Shown piece by piece: positions 51,323-60,375 of a stretch of DNA of 64,000 nt (positions within the stretch are counted from its first letter, which is position 1; each line of letters opens with the position of its first letter). The translations under genes were made by a program, and so were the position numbers. The notes below the pieces were generated by a model. The model had not been told where the DNA came from. It saw only the letters and a list, made by a program, of their open reading frames with translations, and did not search any database. This stretch comes from JAFGVL01 sp963663245 (GTDB lineage: Bacteria > Bacteroidota > Bacteroidia > Bacteroidales > Paludibacteraceae), in NCBI GenBank assembly GCA_963663245.1, contig OY760143.1:2454692-2518691 (forward strand). The letters run 5' to 3'.

Positions 51323-52426
51323 ATGTCGAAATTAAGTTATCAAATTGCACTTTCTCTTATAAAAGGAATTGGACCCGTATTAGCAAAAAACCTAATAGCA
51401 TATTTAGGAGATGTAGAGGCAGTATTTAAAGAATCTCCTTCAAACTTGGCTAAAATCCCTGAAATAGGCCCTGTTTTATCAAAAAAGATAGCAGCACAAA
51501 ATCTATATGCACGTGCTGAAAAAGAAATTGCATTTATTAAGAAGAACGGTATTCAAGCACATTTTTACACAGATAAATCTTATCCATTTAGACTTAAAGA
51601 ATGTATAGATGCCCCTATCATATTATATTCGAAAGGAAATATAGACTTTAACACCTCACGCTTCATTGGAGTTGTTGGCACACGCAATGCCAGTGAATAC
51701 GGAAAAGAAAATTGCCAACAACTAATCCATGACCTTTCTAACATTGCACCTAACACATGCATTGTAAGTGGACTAGCTTACGGTATAGATATCTGTGCTC
51801 ATAAAGCAGCTTTAAGCTCAAACCTACCAACAATTGCCTCTATTGCACATGGCATGGATCGAATATATCCCTCTATTCATCGAGCAACTGCAATTCAAAT
51901 GCTCAACAATGGAGGTTTAGTAACCGAATATCTAACAGAAACAAACCCTGATAGACAAAATTTCGTGCAACGAAATCGTCTTATAGCAGGGATGTGTGAT
52001 GCAATTATTGTGATTGAATCTGGCAGGAAAGGAGGCTCACTAATTACAGCAGATATGGCACATTCTTACAACAGAGATGTGTATGCCATACCTGGTAGAA
52101 TTAATGACACTCAATCTGTAGGCTGCAATCATTTAATAAAAAGCAACAAAGCTGGCTTAATTGAATCAGCTAAGGATTTAGTCGATGCAATGTGCTGGGA
52201 TATTTCCAATGAGAATAAGCTGCCAATACAACAAAGTCTTTTTATAGACTTAACAGAAAAACAACAAAATATTGTGAATGCAATTAGAATGAAAGAGAGC
52301 ATTTCCTTAAATGAAATAGCAATTTCAATTGGCGAGGCTGTAAGTAAAACATCATCAGCTTTACTCGAAATGGAATTTTTAGGAGTAGTCAAATGTCTTC
52401 CCGGAAACTTATATAAATTGAAATAG
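51323..52426 (+). CDS. dprA: DNA processing protein DprA
   Basis: A 367-aa DprA that loads RecA on incoming single-stranded DNA in natural transformation. An N-terminal helix-hairpin-helix part (IKGIGPVLAKNLIAYLGD) precedes the Rossmann core with FIGVVGTRNASEYG, IVSGLAYGIDICAHKAAL, RNRLIAGMCDAIIVIES and GRKGGSLITADMA. A C-terminal winged-helix domain follows (residues about 300-367). It ends at a strong terminator. Confidence 0.94.
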   Translation: MSKLSYQIALSLIKGIGPVLAKNLIAYLGDVEAVFKESPSNLAKIPEIGPVLSKKIAAQNLYARAEKEIAFIKKNGIQAHFYTDKSYPFRLKECIDAPIILYSKGNIDFNTSRFIGVVGTRNASEYGKENCQQLIHDLSNIAPNTCIVSGLAYGIDICAHKAALSSNLPTIASIAHGMDRIYPSIHRATAIQMLNNGGLVTEYLTETNPDRQNFVQRNRLIAGMCDAIIVIESGRKGGSLITADMAHSYNRDVYAIPGRINDTQSVGCNHLIKSNKAGLIESAKDLVDAMCWDISNENKLPIQQSLFIDLTEKQQNIVNAIRMKESISLNEIAISIGEAVSKTSSALLEMEFLGVVKCLPGNLYKLK

Positions 52427-52447
52427 TAATTTCAATTATTAAGAAAA

Positions 52448-52486
52448 AATAAAGCGGAATCACCATAAATGGCTATCCGCTTTATT
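52448..52486 (+). terminator. Terminator of dprA
   Basis: AATAAAGCGGA and TCCGCTTTATT form an 11-bp stem around a 17-nt loop. Confidence 0.75.
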
Positions 52487-52604
52487 AACCTTAAATCTAA
52501 TACTATGAAAAACACAGTACAAATATATGCGATTTTATGCTATAAAACATACTTTTAAGGTTAAATAATGTTAATTATATGTTCTAAAGCATAGTTTTAC
52601 AACA

Positions 52605-53573
52605 TCAAAAACCTATTGATTTTAAATTTAGACCCATTTTTTCATCTATCCCAAACATAAGATTCATATTCTGAACAGCCTGCCCAGAAGCCCCTTTAAG
52701 CAAATTATCAATAGAAGAAACTATGAATATTTTGTTATCATGTTTCTCTAAGTAAACCAAACCTTTATTTGTATTAATAATCTGTTTTAAATCAATATTT
52801 TTCTCAGAAATAAAAGTAAATGCTGTATCCGAGTAATAGTCGGCATATAGCTTTTCAGCTTCCTCTAATGACAAATTACTCTCTGTATAAAGAGTAGCAA
52901 AAATTCCACGAGAAAAGTTTCCTCTAATTGGAACAAAATTAATTTTAGCATTAAAATCAGGCTGTAACTGCTTCATAGACTGTGTAATCTCAGCCAAATG
53001 TTGGTGTTCAAATGCCTTATAAACAGACACATTATCATTACGCCAGCTAAAATGTGAAGTTCCAGAGGGTTTTTGACCTGCTCCTGTTGAACCGGTAATA
53101 GCACTAATATGGATTTCGTTTTTAAGGAGGCCTGCTTTTGCTAGAGGTAGTAAGGCTATTTGTATAGCTGTTGCAAAACAACCTGGATTAGCAACACGCT
53201 CTGCTGATTGAATCTCACTTTTATTCAATTCTGGCAATCCGTATACAAAATTGTGATTCGATGATTTTTGACGATAATCAGTAGACAGGTCTATTATTTT
53301 TACTCCAGCAGGGATAGAGTGAGCATCCATAAATTTCTTTGTGTCACCATGTGCTGTGCAAAAATACAAGGCATCAATGCTATCTAAGGGCAGCTGATCT
53401 GTAAACACTAAATCTGTTTCTCCATACAAACCACTATGTACATCCGAAATTTTATTTCCTGCATTACTGCTACTGTTTATAAAAGAAATATTTACTTCTG
53501 GGTGATTTATTAGAATACGTAATAACTCACCAGCAGTATATCCTGCACCTCCTATTATTCCTACTTTAATCAT
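52605..53573 (-). CDS. argC: N-acetyl-gamma-glutamyl-phosphate reductase
   Basis: A 322-aa ArgC, third step of arginine synthesis. NAD-binding GIIGGAGYTAGELL at the N-terminus; the catalytic cysteine is in VANPGCFATAIQ (about residue 133); GSTGAGQKPS and NFSRGIFATLY follow. It is separated by about 6 kb from the argR-GNAT-argG genes, whereas in many relatives it is next to them. Confidence 0.94.
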   Translation of the reverse strand: MIKVGIIGGAGYTAGELLRILINHPEVNISFINSSSNAGNKISDVHSGLYGETDLVFTDQLPLDSIDALYFCTAHGDTKKFMDAHSIPAGVKIIDLSTDYRQKSSNHNFVYGLPELNKSEIQSAERVANPGCFATAIQIALLPLAKAGLLKNEIHISAITGSTGAGQKPSGTSHFSWRNDNVSVYKAFEHQHLAEITQSMKQLQPDFNAKINFVPIRGNFSRGIFATLYTESNLSLEEAEKLYADYYSDTAFTFISEKNIDLKQIINTNKGLVYLEKHDNKIFIVSSIDNLLKGASGQAVQNMNLMFGIDEKMGLNLKSIGF

Positions 53574-53613
53574 ATCAATATTTGCTATGAGTCTAATTTT
53601 TGACTCTTGTTTT

Positions 53614-54288
53614 TTATTTCAATAAATCTGGACGTAAACTTTTCGTACGCTCCAGTGATTGCTCCATCTCCCATTCATGTATTTTACGCTCATGACCTGA
53701 TAATAATATATCAGGCACCTTCCATCCTTTATATTCTGATGGACGAGTATATACAGGTGGAGCTAATAAATTATCTTGAAAAGAATCTGATAATGCTGAT
53801 TGCTCATCTCCAATAGCTCCAGGAATTAATCGAACAACAGCATCCGAAATCATGGCCGCAACTAATTCACCTCCAGTCAATACAAAATCTCCTATAGAAA
53901 TCTCCTTTGTTATTAGGTACTCTCTTATCCTATGATCTATTCCTTTATAATGTCCACATAAAATAATAATATTTTCAAATAAAGAAAGTTGATTCGCAGT
54001 TCTCTGATCAAACTGTTTTCCATCAGGAGAAGTATATATCACCTCATCATATGCTCTTTCACTTTTAAGTTTAGATATAACTCTTTCGATTGGCTCAATT
54101 TGCAAGACCATACCTGCTCCACCACCAAATGCATAATCATCTACTCTACCGTGTTTATCTTCTGTATAATCACGCAAGCGATGAATATGTATCTCTACCA
54201 AACCCTTATCTTGGGCACGTTTCACAATAGAATGTGAAAGTGGCGCTTCAAGCAATTCTGGCAAAACAGTTATAATATCTATACGCAT
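53614..54288 (-). CDS. trmD: tRNA (guanine-N1)-methyltransferase TrmD
   Basis: A 224-aa SPOUT methyltransferase making m1G37 in tRNA. Motifs: DIITVLPELLEAPLSHSI at the start, DDYAFGGGAGMVLQIEP (knot region), ILCGHYKGIDHRI and ISIGDFVLTGGELVAA. Length typical. It is immediately upstream of argC in the same direction (40-bp gap). Confidence 0.95.
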   Translation of the reverse strand: MRIDIITVLPELLEAPLSHSIVKRAQDKGLVEIHIHRLRDYTEDKHGRVDDYAFGGGAGMVLQIEPIERVISKLKSERAYDEVIYTSPDGKQFDQRTANQLSLFENIIILCGHYKGIDHRIREYLITKEISIGDFVLTGGELVAAMISDAVVRLIPGAIGDEQSALSDSFQDNLLAPPVYTRPSEYKGWKVPDILLSGHERKIHEWEMEQSLERTKSLRPDLLK

Positions 54289-54307
54289 CTATAAAATTAT
54301 TAGAGTG

Positions 54308-54315
54308 CAAATTTA
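54308..54315 (-). promoter_or_regulatory. Putative -7 box of trmD
   Basis: TAAATTTG on the minus strand, 20 bp before the trmD ATG. No -33 partner is clear. Confidence 0.42.
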
Positions 54316-54353
54316 CAAAAAAACTATAGCATCATTTGTGTTGAAGCTTCTTA

Positions 54354-54386
54354 TTTGCAGATTTTGTGTTCTAATAGTTATCTTTG
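54354..54386 (+). promoter_or_regulatory. Bacteroidetes promoter of the M16-to-mscS operon
   Basis: TTTG (54354-54357), 21-bp spacer and TATCTTTG (54379-54386), 19 bp before the first ATG. Confidence 0.65.
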
Positions 54387-54404
54387 TGATTAATTTTTAC
54401 AACT

Positions 54405-55625
54405 ATGATATACGAGTCTCACACTCTTTCTAATGGCATTCGCTTGGTACATAAAACCGACGATTCACCAGTAGCTTATTGTGGGTTGGCTATTAACACG
54501 GGGACACGTGATGAAAGTGAACATGAGCAAGGCATGGCTCACTTTATTGAACACATGTTTTTCAAAGGCACAAATAAACGCAAGGCATGGCATATTATAA
54601 ATAGCTTAGAAAATGTAGGTGGTGAATTAAATGCCTATACAAGCAAGGAAGAGACCTTTGTGTATGGCACCGTACTCACTGAAGATTTTGAACGGGCAAT
54701 GGAACTAACTGCTGATATTGTTTTTAATGCCTCCTTTCCAAAAAATGAAATAAAAAGAGAAGTTGATATCATTCTGGATGAAATACAATCATACAAAGAC
54801 ACTCCTGCTGAATTAATTTACGATGATTTTGAAGAACTTGTTTTTGCTAACTCTCCAATTGGAAGAAATATCTTAGGAAAAGAAGATCTTTTAAAAAACT
54901 TTAAAAAAACCGATGCCGATCTTTTTATATCCAATAATTACCACACTGATGAAATGGTGTTTTTTTCTTTGGGAAAAATTAGTTTCAAAAAAATCATTCG
55001 TTGGGCAGAAAAATACTTAGCTTGTTATCCTTCTTCATTAAGAAGCTCTAAACGGATTAGCCCTACTAGCTATTCACCACAAGATTTAACTCTAAATAAA
55101 GACACGCATCAACTACATATGATGATGGGCAATAGAGCTTATTCATTATTTGATGAAAAACGATTAGCATTATCATTACTAAACAATATTATTGGAGGAC
55201 CTGGACTAAACAGTTTGCTAAATTTATCTTTACGTGAGCGAAATGGATTAGTCTATAGTGTAGAATCAAACTACACAGCATTTACAGATACTGGAGTTTT
55301 TTCTATCTACCTTGGCTCTGACCCTAAAAATAAAGAGCGATGCTTACGCTTAATAAAAAAAGAGTTGAAAAAGCTCCGTGAAGAAAAAATGAGTGCGGTA
55401 AGCTTTTTAAAATACAAGAAACAACTAATTGGACAAGTTACTATATCATCTCAAAACAAAGAAAGTGTAGCGCTGGGAATTGGGAAAAGTTTTTTGCATT
55501 TTAATCGCATAGAAAGCATTGAAGAAACAAAACGTAAATTAAATCAACTTACAACAGAAACACTACAAGAAATTGCTAATGAAATATTTGACGAAAAGAA
55601 TTTCAGCAATTTAATCTATTTATAA
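54405..55625 (+). CDS. M16 family zinc peptidase
   Basis: A 406-aa insulinase-type peptidase (pitrilysin/processing peptidase group). The inverted zinc motif is HFIEHMFFKGT (HxxEH, about residues 46-50), with the distal glutamate in EETFVYGTVLTEDFERA to EVDIILDEI. A second inactive-like M16 domain follows. Cytosolic or periplasmic location is not clear, as no signal peptide is seen. It is the first gene of a tight rightward operon. Confidence 0.9.
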   Translation: MIYESHTLSNGIRLVHKTDDSPVAYCGLAINTGTRDESEHEQGMAHFIEHMFFKGTNKRKAWHIINSLENVGGELNAYTSKEETFVYGTVLTEDFERAMELTADIVFNASFPKNEIKREVDIILDEIQSYKDTPAELIYDDFEELVFANSPIGRNILGKEDLLKNFKKTDADLFISNNYHTDEMVFFSLGKISFKKIIRWAEKYLACYPSSLRSSKRISPTSYSPQDLTLNKDTHQLHMMMGNRAYSLFDEKRLALSLLNNIIGGPGLNSLLNLSLRERNGLVYSVESNYTAFTDTGVFSIYLGSDPKNKERCLRLIKKELKKLREEKMSAVSFLKYKKQLIGQVTISSQNKESVALGIGKSFLHFNRIESIEETKRKLNQLTTETLQEIANEIFDEKNFSNLIYL

Positions 55626-55629
55626 AAAT

Positions 55630-56262
55630 ATGTTTTCAGAATTAGATGATTATATAGAAAAGCACACCAGCAGTGAACCCGACTTGCTGAAAAAGCTAAA
55701 CAGAGAAACACATTTACATGTGGTAAACCCACGCATGCTATCTGGACACGTGCAGGGACGCATGCTAAAAATGATATGCTCAATGCTTAAGCCAACATGC
55801 GTATTAGAACTAGGCACTTTTACAGGTTACTCTGCACTTTGTTTAGCAGAAGGGATTCCTAGTAATGGTATTGTTCATACTATAGAAATCAATGACGAGC
55901 TAGAGGACTTCACACAAAGTTTCTTTTCACAATCACCTTATGGTAAGAAAATAAAACAACATACTGGAAATGCCTTAGAAATTATCAGCAGCCTGAATGA
56001 GACTTTTGATTTAGTTTTTATTGATGCTGATAAAAGAGAATATTTAGAATATTATCATGCCATATTTGAGAAGATACATAAAGGCGGCTATATCTTAGCA
56101 GACAACACTCTTTGGGATGGAAAAGTAATAGAAAAGATTGACCCTAATGACAAGCAAACCATTGGCGTAGTTGCTTTTAATGATTTTGTTGCAAATGACA
56201 ATAGAGTAGAAACAGTTCTGCTTCCCATTAGAGACGGATTAACTATTATTAGAAAAAAATAA
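55630..56262 (+). CDS. SAM-dependent O-methyltransferase (class I)
   Basis: A 210-aa member of the catechol-O-methyltransferase-like family (Methyltransf_3). SAM motifs: VLELGTFTGYSALCLAEG (about 59-76), FIDADKREYLEYY and DNTLWDGKV, the metal-binding segment. Substrate unknown. It lies 4 bp after the M16 gene. Confidence 0.88.
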   Translation: MFSELDDYIEKHTSSEPDLLKKLNRETHLHVVNPRMLSGHVQGRMLKMICSMLKPTCVLELGTFTGYSALCLAEGIPSNGIVHTIEINDELEDFTQSFFSQSPYGKKIKQHTGNALEIISSLNETFDLVFIDADKREYLEYYHAIFEKIHKGGYILADNTLWDGKVIEKIDPNDKQTIGVVAFNDFVANDNRVETVLLPIRDGLTIIRKK

Positions 56263-56280
56263 AAAACTATCTTTGTATTT

Positions 56281-56685
56281 ATGAAAAACGATTACGTATT
56301 TGAACACAAATTTAAAGTCCGAGACTATGAATGTGATATACAAGGGGTATTAAACAATGCTGTTTATCAAAACTATTTAGAGCACACTCGTCATGAGTTT
56401 CTATTATCACACGACATCAGCTTTGCTGAATTACACGAAAGAGGTATCGACCCAATGGTTGCTCGTATAAGTATCGACTATAAAGTGCCGCTTCGTCCAT
56501 GTGATGAATGCGTCTGTCGTTTATTTGTAAAGAAAGAAGGGATTAAATATGTATTTTATCAAAATATTTATCGTTTATCAGATGAGAAAATATCTATCAA
56601 AGCAAAAGTGGAAGCCGTTACAGTAGTTAATGGCAGACTTAGTTTTTGTGATGAATTAGATGCTTTAGTTACTGAAAAAAAATAA
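56281..56685 (+). CDS. Acyl-CoA thioesterase (4HBT/YbgC type)
   Basis: A 134-aa hot-dog-fold thioesterase. The motif VRDYECDIQGVLNNAVYQNYLEHTR (cited as YECDIQGVLNNAVY) is the YbgC/4HBT signature with the catalytic aspartate and NN. It would hydrolyse acyl-CoA or acyl-ACP in the cytosol. Same operon, 18 bp after the methyltransferase gene. Confidence 0.85.
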   Translation: MKNDYVFEHKFKVRDYECDIQGVLNNAVYQNYLEHTRHEFLLSHDISFAELHERGIDPMVARISIDYKVPLRPCDECVCRLFVKKEGIKYVFYQNIYRLSDEKISIKAKVEAVTVVNGRLSFCDELDALVTEKK

Positions 56686-56692
56686 AAATAAT

Positions 56693-57004
56693 ATGTCTGA
56701 ATTACTAGAAAAAGAAGAACAAATCGTAAAAATGATCAAAACAGTTTACGATCCAGAAATACCTGTAAATATATATGACTTAGGGCTGATTTACGAAGTT
56801 GAAGTTAATGGGACTACTGCTGATATCACTATGACATTAACTGCTCCTAATTGTCCAGCTGCAGATTTCATTGTAGAAGATACTCGATATAAAGTTGAAA
56901 GTGTTGATGGTATTGAAACTGTAAATATCAACTTAGTTTTTGACCCACCATGGGGCAAAGAAATGATGAGCGAAGAGGCCCAACTTGAACTAGGATTTCT
57001 ATAA
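56693..57004 (+). CDS. MIP18/DUF59 family Fe-S assembly factor (SufT-like)
   Basis: A 103-aa protein: VYDPEIPVNIYDLGLIYEV and LTAPNCPAADFI, the latter with the conserved cysteine, define the DUF59/MIP18 family that helps Fe-S cluster maturation. It is not in the suf operon of this window but in this general operon, 7 bp after the thioesterase gene and 0 bp before lpxH. Confidence 0.88.
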   Translation: MSELLEKEEQIVKMIKTVYDPEIPVNIYDLGLIYEVEVNGTTADITMTLTAPNCPAADFIVEDTRYKVESVDGIETVNINLVFDPPWGKEMMSEEAQLELGFL

Positions 57005-57748
57005 ATGAAAAAAACATACTTTTTATCCGATGCACATTTAGGCTCGTTAATAATAGAGAATCATCGCGAACACGAACTAAAGCTAGTCAACTTTCTTGAC
57101 TCCATAAAAGAAGATGCCGCTGAGATATTTCTTTTAGGAGATATGTTCGACTTTTGGTTCGAATATAAATACGTGGTTCCAAAAGGACATGTGCGTTTTT
57201 TAGGGAAACTTGCTGAACTAGTAGACAAAGGAATAAAAGTACATTTTTTTATTGGGAACCATGACATTTGGACCTTTGGGTACCTTGAAAAAGAACTTGG
57301 CTTAATTGTTCATAAGAAACCTGAAACCTTTGAGCTAAATGGTAAAAAATTCTTCCTAGCTCACGGTGATGGATTGCACGAAAAAAGTGCAGGATTCAAA
57401 TTTATTCGTTGGGTTTTCCATAGCAAATCATTACAAAAACTCTTTTCATTAGTACCTTCTCGTATTGGTTTAAGCTTTGGCAATAATTGGTCAAAAAGCA
57501 ATCGAAAAAAAGATATTGCAAGAGATTATCAATACCAGGGAGAAAATAACGAATGTTTAGTGCGTTTTGCAAAAGAACATAGTCAATCTAACCCAATCGA
57601 TTATTACATATTTGGACATCGCCACATCTTACTTGACTTACAATTAGCAAACAAAAGTCGTATGATGATAATTGGCGACTGGCTACATAATTTCTCTTAC
57701 GCTGTATGGGATGGTGAAAATCTTGAATTAAATCAGATTGAAGCATAA
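57005..57748 (+). CDS. lpxH: UDP-2,3-diacylglucosamine diphosphatase LpxH
   Basis: A 247-aa calcineurin-type phosphoesterase of lipid A synthesis. The metal sites are SDAHLGS, LLGDMFDFWFEY, IGNHDIW, LAHGDGLHE and FGHRHILL, all intact. It acts at the cytoplasmic face of the inner membrane. Starts directly after the DUF59 stop (ATGA-type junction within the spacing TAAATG). Confidence 0.92.
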   Translation: MKKTYFLSDAHLGSLIIENHREHELKLVNFLDSIKEDAAEIFLLGDMFDFWFEYKYVVPKGHVRFLGKLAELVDKGIKVHFFIGNHDIWTFGYLEKELGLIVHKKPETFELNGKKFFLAHGDGLHEKSAGFKFIRWVFHSKSLQKLFSLVPSRIGLSFGNNWSKSNRKKDIARDYQYQGENNECLVRFAKEHSQSNPIDYYIFGHRHILLDLQLANKSRMMIIGDWLHNFSYAVWDGENLELNQIEA

Positions 57749-57766
57749 AATCTATTATTCTTTTAC

Positions 57767-58945
57767 ATGGACTCAAACTTATCAAGCTTTCTTAAAGAAT
57801 TAGCTGAAGCGTACAAAAACAACAATCTTAAAAGAATTCTTTTAAGCAAGCCCTCATCAACGGAGAACAACGCAGGAAAAATCGTAGGAAGAATTGTAGA
57901 AATTAAAAACGAAAAAAAAATATCGTTTGTATTTGAATATGAGACAAAAAATATAACAAAGAACTTTTCCATTGAAGAAAGCACAAATCAACTTAGGGAG
58001 TTGCTAGGGAATGATTTCAAAAACGGCATCCTCTTTACAGAAAAGCATGACATCCGCCTAAGCTTCAACAAAAAATGGAAATCACACTTAGAATATAACA
58101 AAGCAACAATTTTGGATAATATATCGCTAGATCATAATAAAGAAAAAATGAGATCAATAGCTATCGATAATAATATTTATCTAAAAGAACTTGGTATTGT
58201 ATCGCAAGAAAATAAAATTGTTCCCAATAGGCAAAGTAAATTTAAACAGATAAATAAATACATTGAAACAATTGATTCTGTAATTAAAAATTCAGAATTA
58301 AACACAAAAAAAGAAATTAATGTGGTTGATATGGGATCTGGGAAAGGATACCTCACCTTTGCTACTTACGATTATTTAAATAATATTTTAGGAATTAAAG
58401 CAAATATAATTGGCGTAGAGCTGAGAGCTGAGCTGGTCAAGATTTGTAATGATATTGCTATAAAATGCTACTATAAAAATTTAAAATTCCACCAAGGTGA
58501 CATTCAAAGTTTTCAATCTGAGAGAAATACTGATGTATTAATTGCCTTACATGCATGTGATACAGCAACGGACGACGCCATTTTTCAAGGCATCAATTTA
58601 AATGCATCAGTAATAATAACAGCACCGTGTTGCCACAAGCAAATTAGAAAAGAATTGAACATCAGCAGCGAGCTAAACGAGATAGCAAAATACGGCATTT
58701 TAAAAGAAAGGCAAGCTGAAATTATTACGGATACACTTAGAGGACTTATTTTAGAAAGCCATGGCTATAGCTCTCAGATTTTTGAATTTATAGCTGATGC
58801 ACACACACACAAAAATGTGATGATAGTTGGGATTAAAAACAATACTCAACCAAATAGAAAAACTAATGCAAAGAAAATATCAAACTTGAAAGAGTTATTT
58901 GGCATTAAGAACTTCTATTTAGAAGAGTTATTTAAGAAAAAATAA
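57767..58945 (+). CDS. SAM-dependent methyltransferase (Methyltransf_32, METTL25-like)
   Basis: A 392-aa protein. An N-terminal region of about 170 residues, of unclear fold, is followed by the SAM domain: VVDMGSGKGYLTFATYDYL (about residue 185), VLIALHACDTATDDAI and APCCHKQIRKEL, the HACD...PCCHK combination typical of the Methyltransf_32 family. Substrate is not known. It lies 18 bp after lpxH. Confidence 0.8.
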   Translation: MDSNLSSFLKELAEAYKNNNLKRILLSKPSSTENNAGKIVGRIVEIKNEKKISFVFEYETKNITKNFSIEESTNQLRELLGNDFKNGILFTEKHDIRLSFNKKWKSHLEYNKATILDNISLDHNKEKMRSIAIDNNIYLKELGIVSQENKIVPNRQSKFKQINKYIETIDSVIKNSELNTKKEINVVDMGSGKGYLTFATYDYLNNILGIKANIIGVELRAELVKICNDIAIKCYYKNLKFHQGDIQSFQSERNTDVLIALHACDTATDDAIFQGINLNASVIITAPCCHKQIRKELNISSELNEIAKYGILKERQAEIITDTLRGLILESHGYSSQIFEFIADAHTHKNVMIVGIKNNTQPNRKTNAKKISNLKELFGIKNFYLEELFKKK

Positions 58946-58966
58946 AAAACTAAAAAAAAACAGCGT

Positions 58967-59791
58967 ATGAATACTCAAGTAATTAATATAGACAAGTACA
59001 TTGACAAAGCTATTTTATTGGCCGTAGAATTTGGGCCTAAACTACTGGGAGCTATTGTAGTTCTAATCATTGGGCTATGGCTAACTAAAATAGTATCTAA
59101 AAGCATTGAGAAGGTTTTTGAAAAAAGAAAAATTGACCCAACATTAAGGCCCTTTTTAAACGGGCTAATTAGCACCATGCTAAAAGCACTCGTTATTATA
59201 AGTGCTATGGGAATGATTGGCATTCAGATGACTTCTTTTATTGCAATTTTAGGAGCAGCAGGACTAGCTATTGGCTTAGCTCTTTCAGGCACTTTGCAAA
59301 ACTTTGCAGGAGGAGTTATTATTTTAATTTTCAGACCATTTAAAGTAGGCGATTTTGTAGAAATGCAAGGATATAAAGGAATTGTGAAAGAAATAACTAT
59401 ATTCACAACTACCATAAACACTGTAGATAAAAAACTCGTTATTATTCCAAATGGACCACTTTCTACAGGCTCTCTAACGAATTACTCTACAGAGCCTCAA
59501 CGAAGAGTTGACTGGACATTTGGCATAGCATATGGTGACGATATAGAAGACTTCAAAAAAGCAATGGCAGATTTCATGAGTGAAGATGAGCGTATTTTAA
59601 AAGATCCTGCTTATTTTGTTGGCCTTTCTGAACTAGCTGACAGCTCAGTTAATTTTGCAGTAAGAGCATGGGTAAATTCTGCTGACTATTGGGATGTATA
59701 CTTCAGCATGAATGAAAAAGTATACAAAAGATTTGCAGACTATAAGCTTAACATTCCGTTTCCTCAAATGGATGTGCATGTTCAAAAATAA
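58967..59791 (+). CDS. mscS: Small-conductance mechanosensitive channel (MscS)
   Basis: A 274-aa MscS-family channel: three N-terminal helices, then the pore helix AAGLAIGLALSGTLQNFAGG (about 95-115) and the beta-domain start VGDFVEMQGYKGIVKEI, followed by the ITIFTT / IPNG region. It relieves turgor on hypo-osmotic shock. It is the last gene of the operon starting with M16. Confidence 0.93.
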   Translation: MNTQVINIDKYIDKAILLAVEFGPKLLGAIVVLIIGLWLTKIVSKSIEKVFEKRKIDPTLRPFLNGLISTMLKALVIISAMGMIGIQMTSFIAILGAAGLAIGLALSGTLQNFAGGVIILIFRPFKVGDFVEMQGYKGIVKEITIFTTTINTVDKKLVIIPNGPLSTGSLTNYSTEPQRRVDWTFGIAYGDDIEDFKKAMADFMSEDERILKDPAYFVGLSELADSSVNFAVRAWVNSADYWDVYFSMNEKVYKRFADYKLNIPFPQMDVHVQK

Positions 59792-59816
59792 TTTCAAATA
59801 ATATCTAGCTAATAAT

Positions 59817-59866
59817 AAATGAGCTGTATATATACGGAAAATGTATTAATACAGCTCATTTTTTTG
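59817..59866 (+). terminator. Terminator of the mscS operon
   Basis: AAATGAGCTGTAT and ATACAGCTCATTT form a 13-bp stem with a 19-nt loop, then a T run. Confidence 0.85.
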
Positions 59867-59878
59867 CCCATTTCTGTA

Positions 59879-59913
59879 TATTTATGTATATTTGCAAATA
59901 TTTATGCATATTT
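59879..59913 (+). promoter_or_regulatory. Tandem operator-like repeats and -7 box before argR
   Basis: Two 15-bp direct repeats, TATTTATGTATATTT (59879-59893) and TATTTATGCATATTT (59899-59913), lie 20 bp apart, and a TATATTTG box (59887-59894) overlaps the first, centred in the palindrome ATATTTGCAAATAT. Spacing resembles tandem ARG boxes, so autoregulation by ArgR is likely but unproven. Confidence 0.6.
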
Positions 59914-59919
59914 ATACAA

Positions 59920-60372
59920 ATGAGACATAAGAATAAAAGACATGAGATGATTATTGATGTGATAAGTTCATCCATAATCAGAAATCAAGAAGAGCTACTT
60001 CAATCACTTATAAAAAAAGGGTTTGATCTAACTCAGGCTACCTTATCTCGTGATTTAAAACAAATGAAGGTTGCAAAACAAGTAACAGAAAATGGAGAAT
60101 ATATTTATGTATTACCAACTAATTCAATCACATCTGACACAAATGAGAATTATAACAATACAGAAAATAGGTTCTTAACTATCGATTTCTCAGGGAACTT
60201 AGCTGTAATAAAAACTCGACCCGGTTATGCTGGAAGTATTGCTTCAGACATAGACGAACAAAGGAGTCCGCAAATACTGGGGTCTATTGCAGGTGATGAT
60301 ACAGTATTATTAATAGTAAAAGAAGGCGTAACTAACGAAGAGATAACAACTCTTTTGAAGTCTAGATTATAA
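59920..60372 (+). CDS. argR: Arginine repressor ArgR
   Basis: A 150-aa ArgR. The winged helix-turn-helix N-terminal part has SSIIRNQEELLQSLIKKGFDLTQATLSRDLK (cited as LTQATLSRDLKQMKV), the family signature, and the C-terminal hexamer domain has ILGSIAGDDTVLLIV, with the arginine-binding GDDT. The ATG at 59920 is preferred; an ATG at 59884 lies inside the promoter region. It heads argR-GNAT-argG. Confidence 0.93.
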   Translation: MRHKNKRHEMIIDVISSSIIRNQEELLQSLIKKGFDLTQATLSRDLKQMKVAKQVTENGEYIYVLPTNSITSDTNENYNNTENRFLTIDFSGNLAVIKTRPGYAGSIASDIDEQRSPQILGSIAGDDTVLLIVKEGVTNEEITTLLKSRL

Positions 60373-60375
60373 AAA

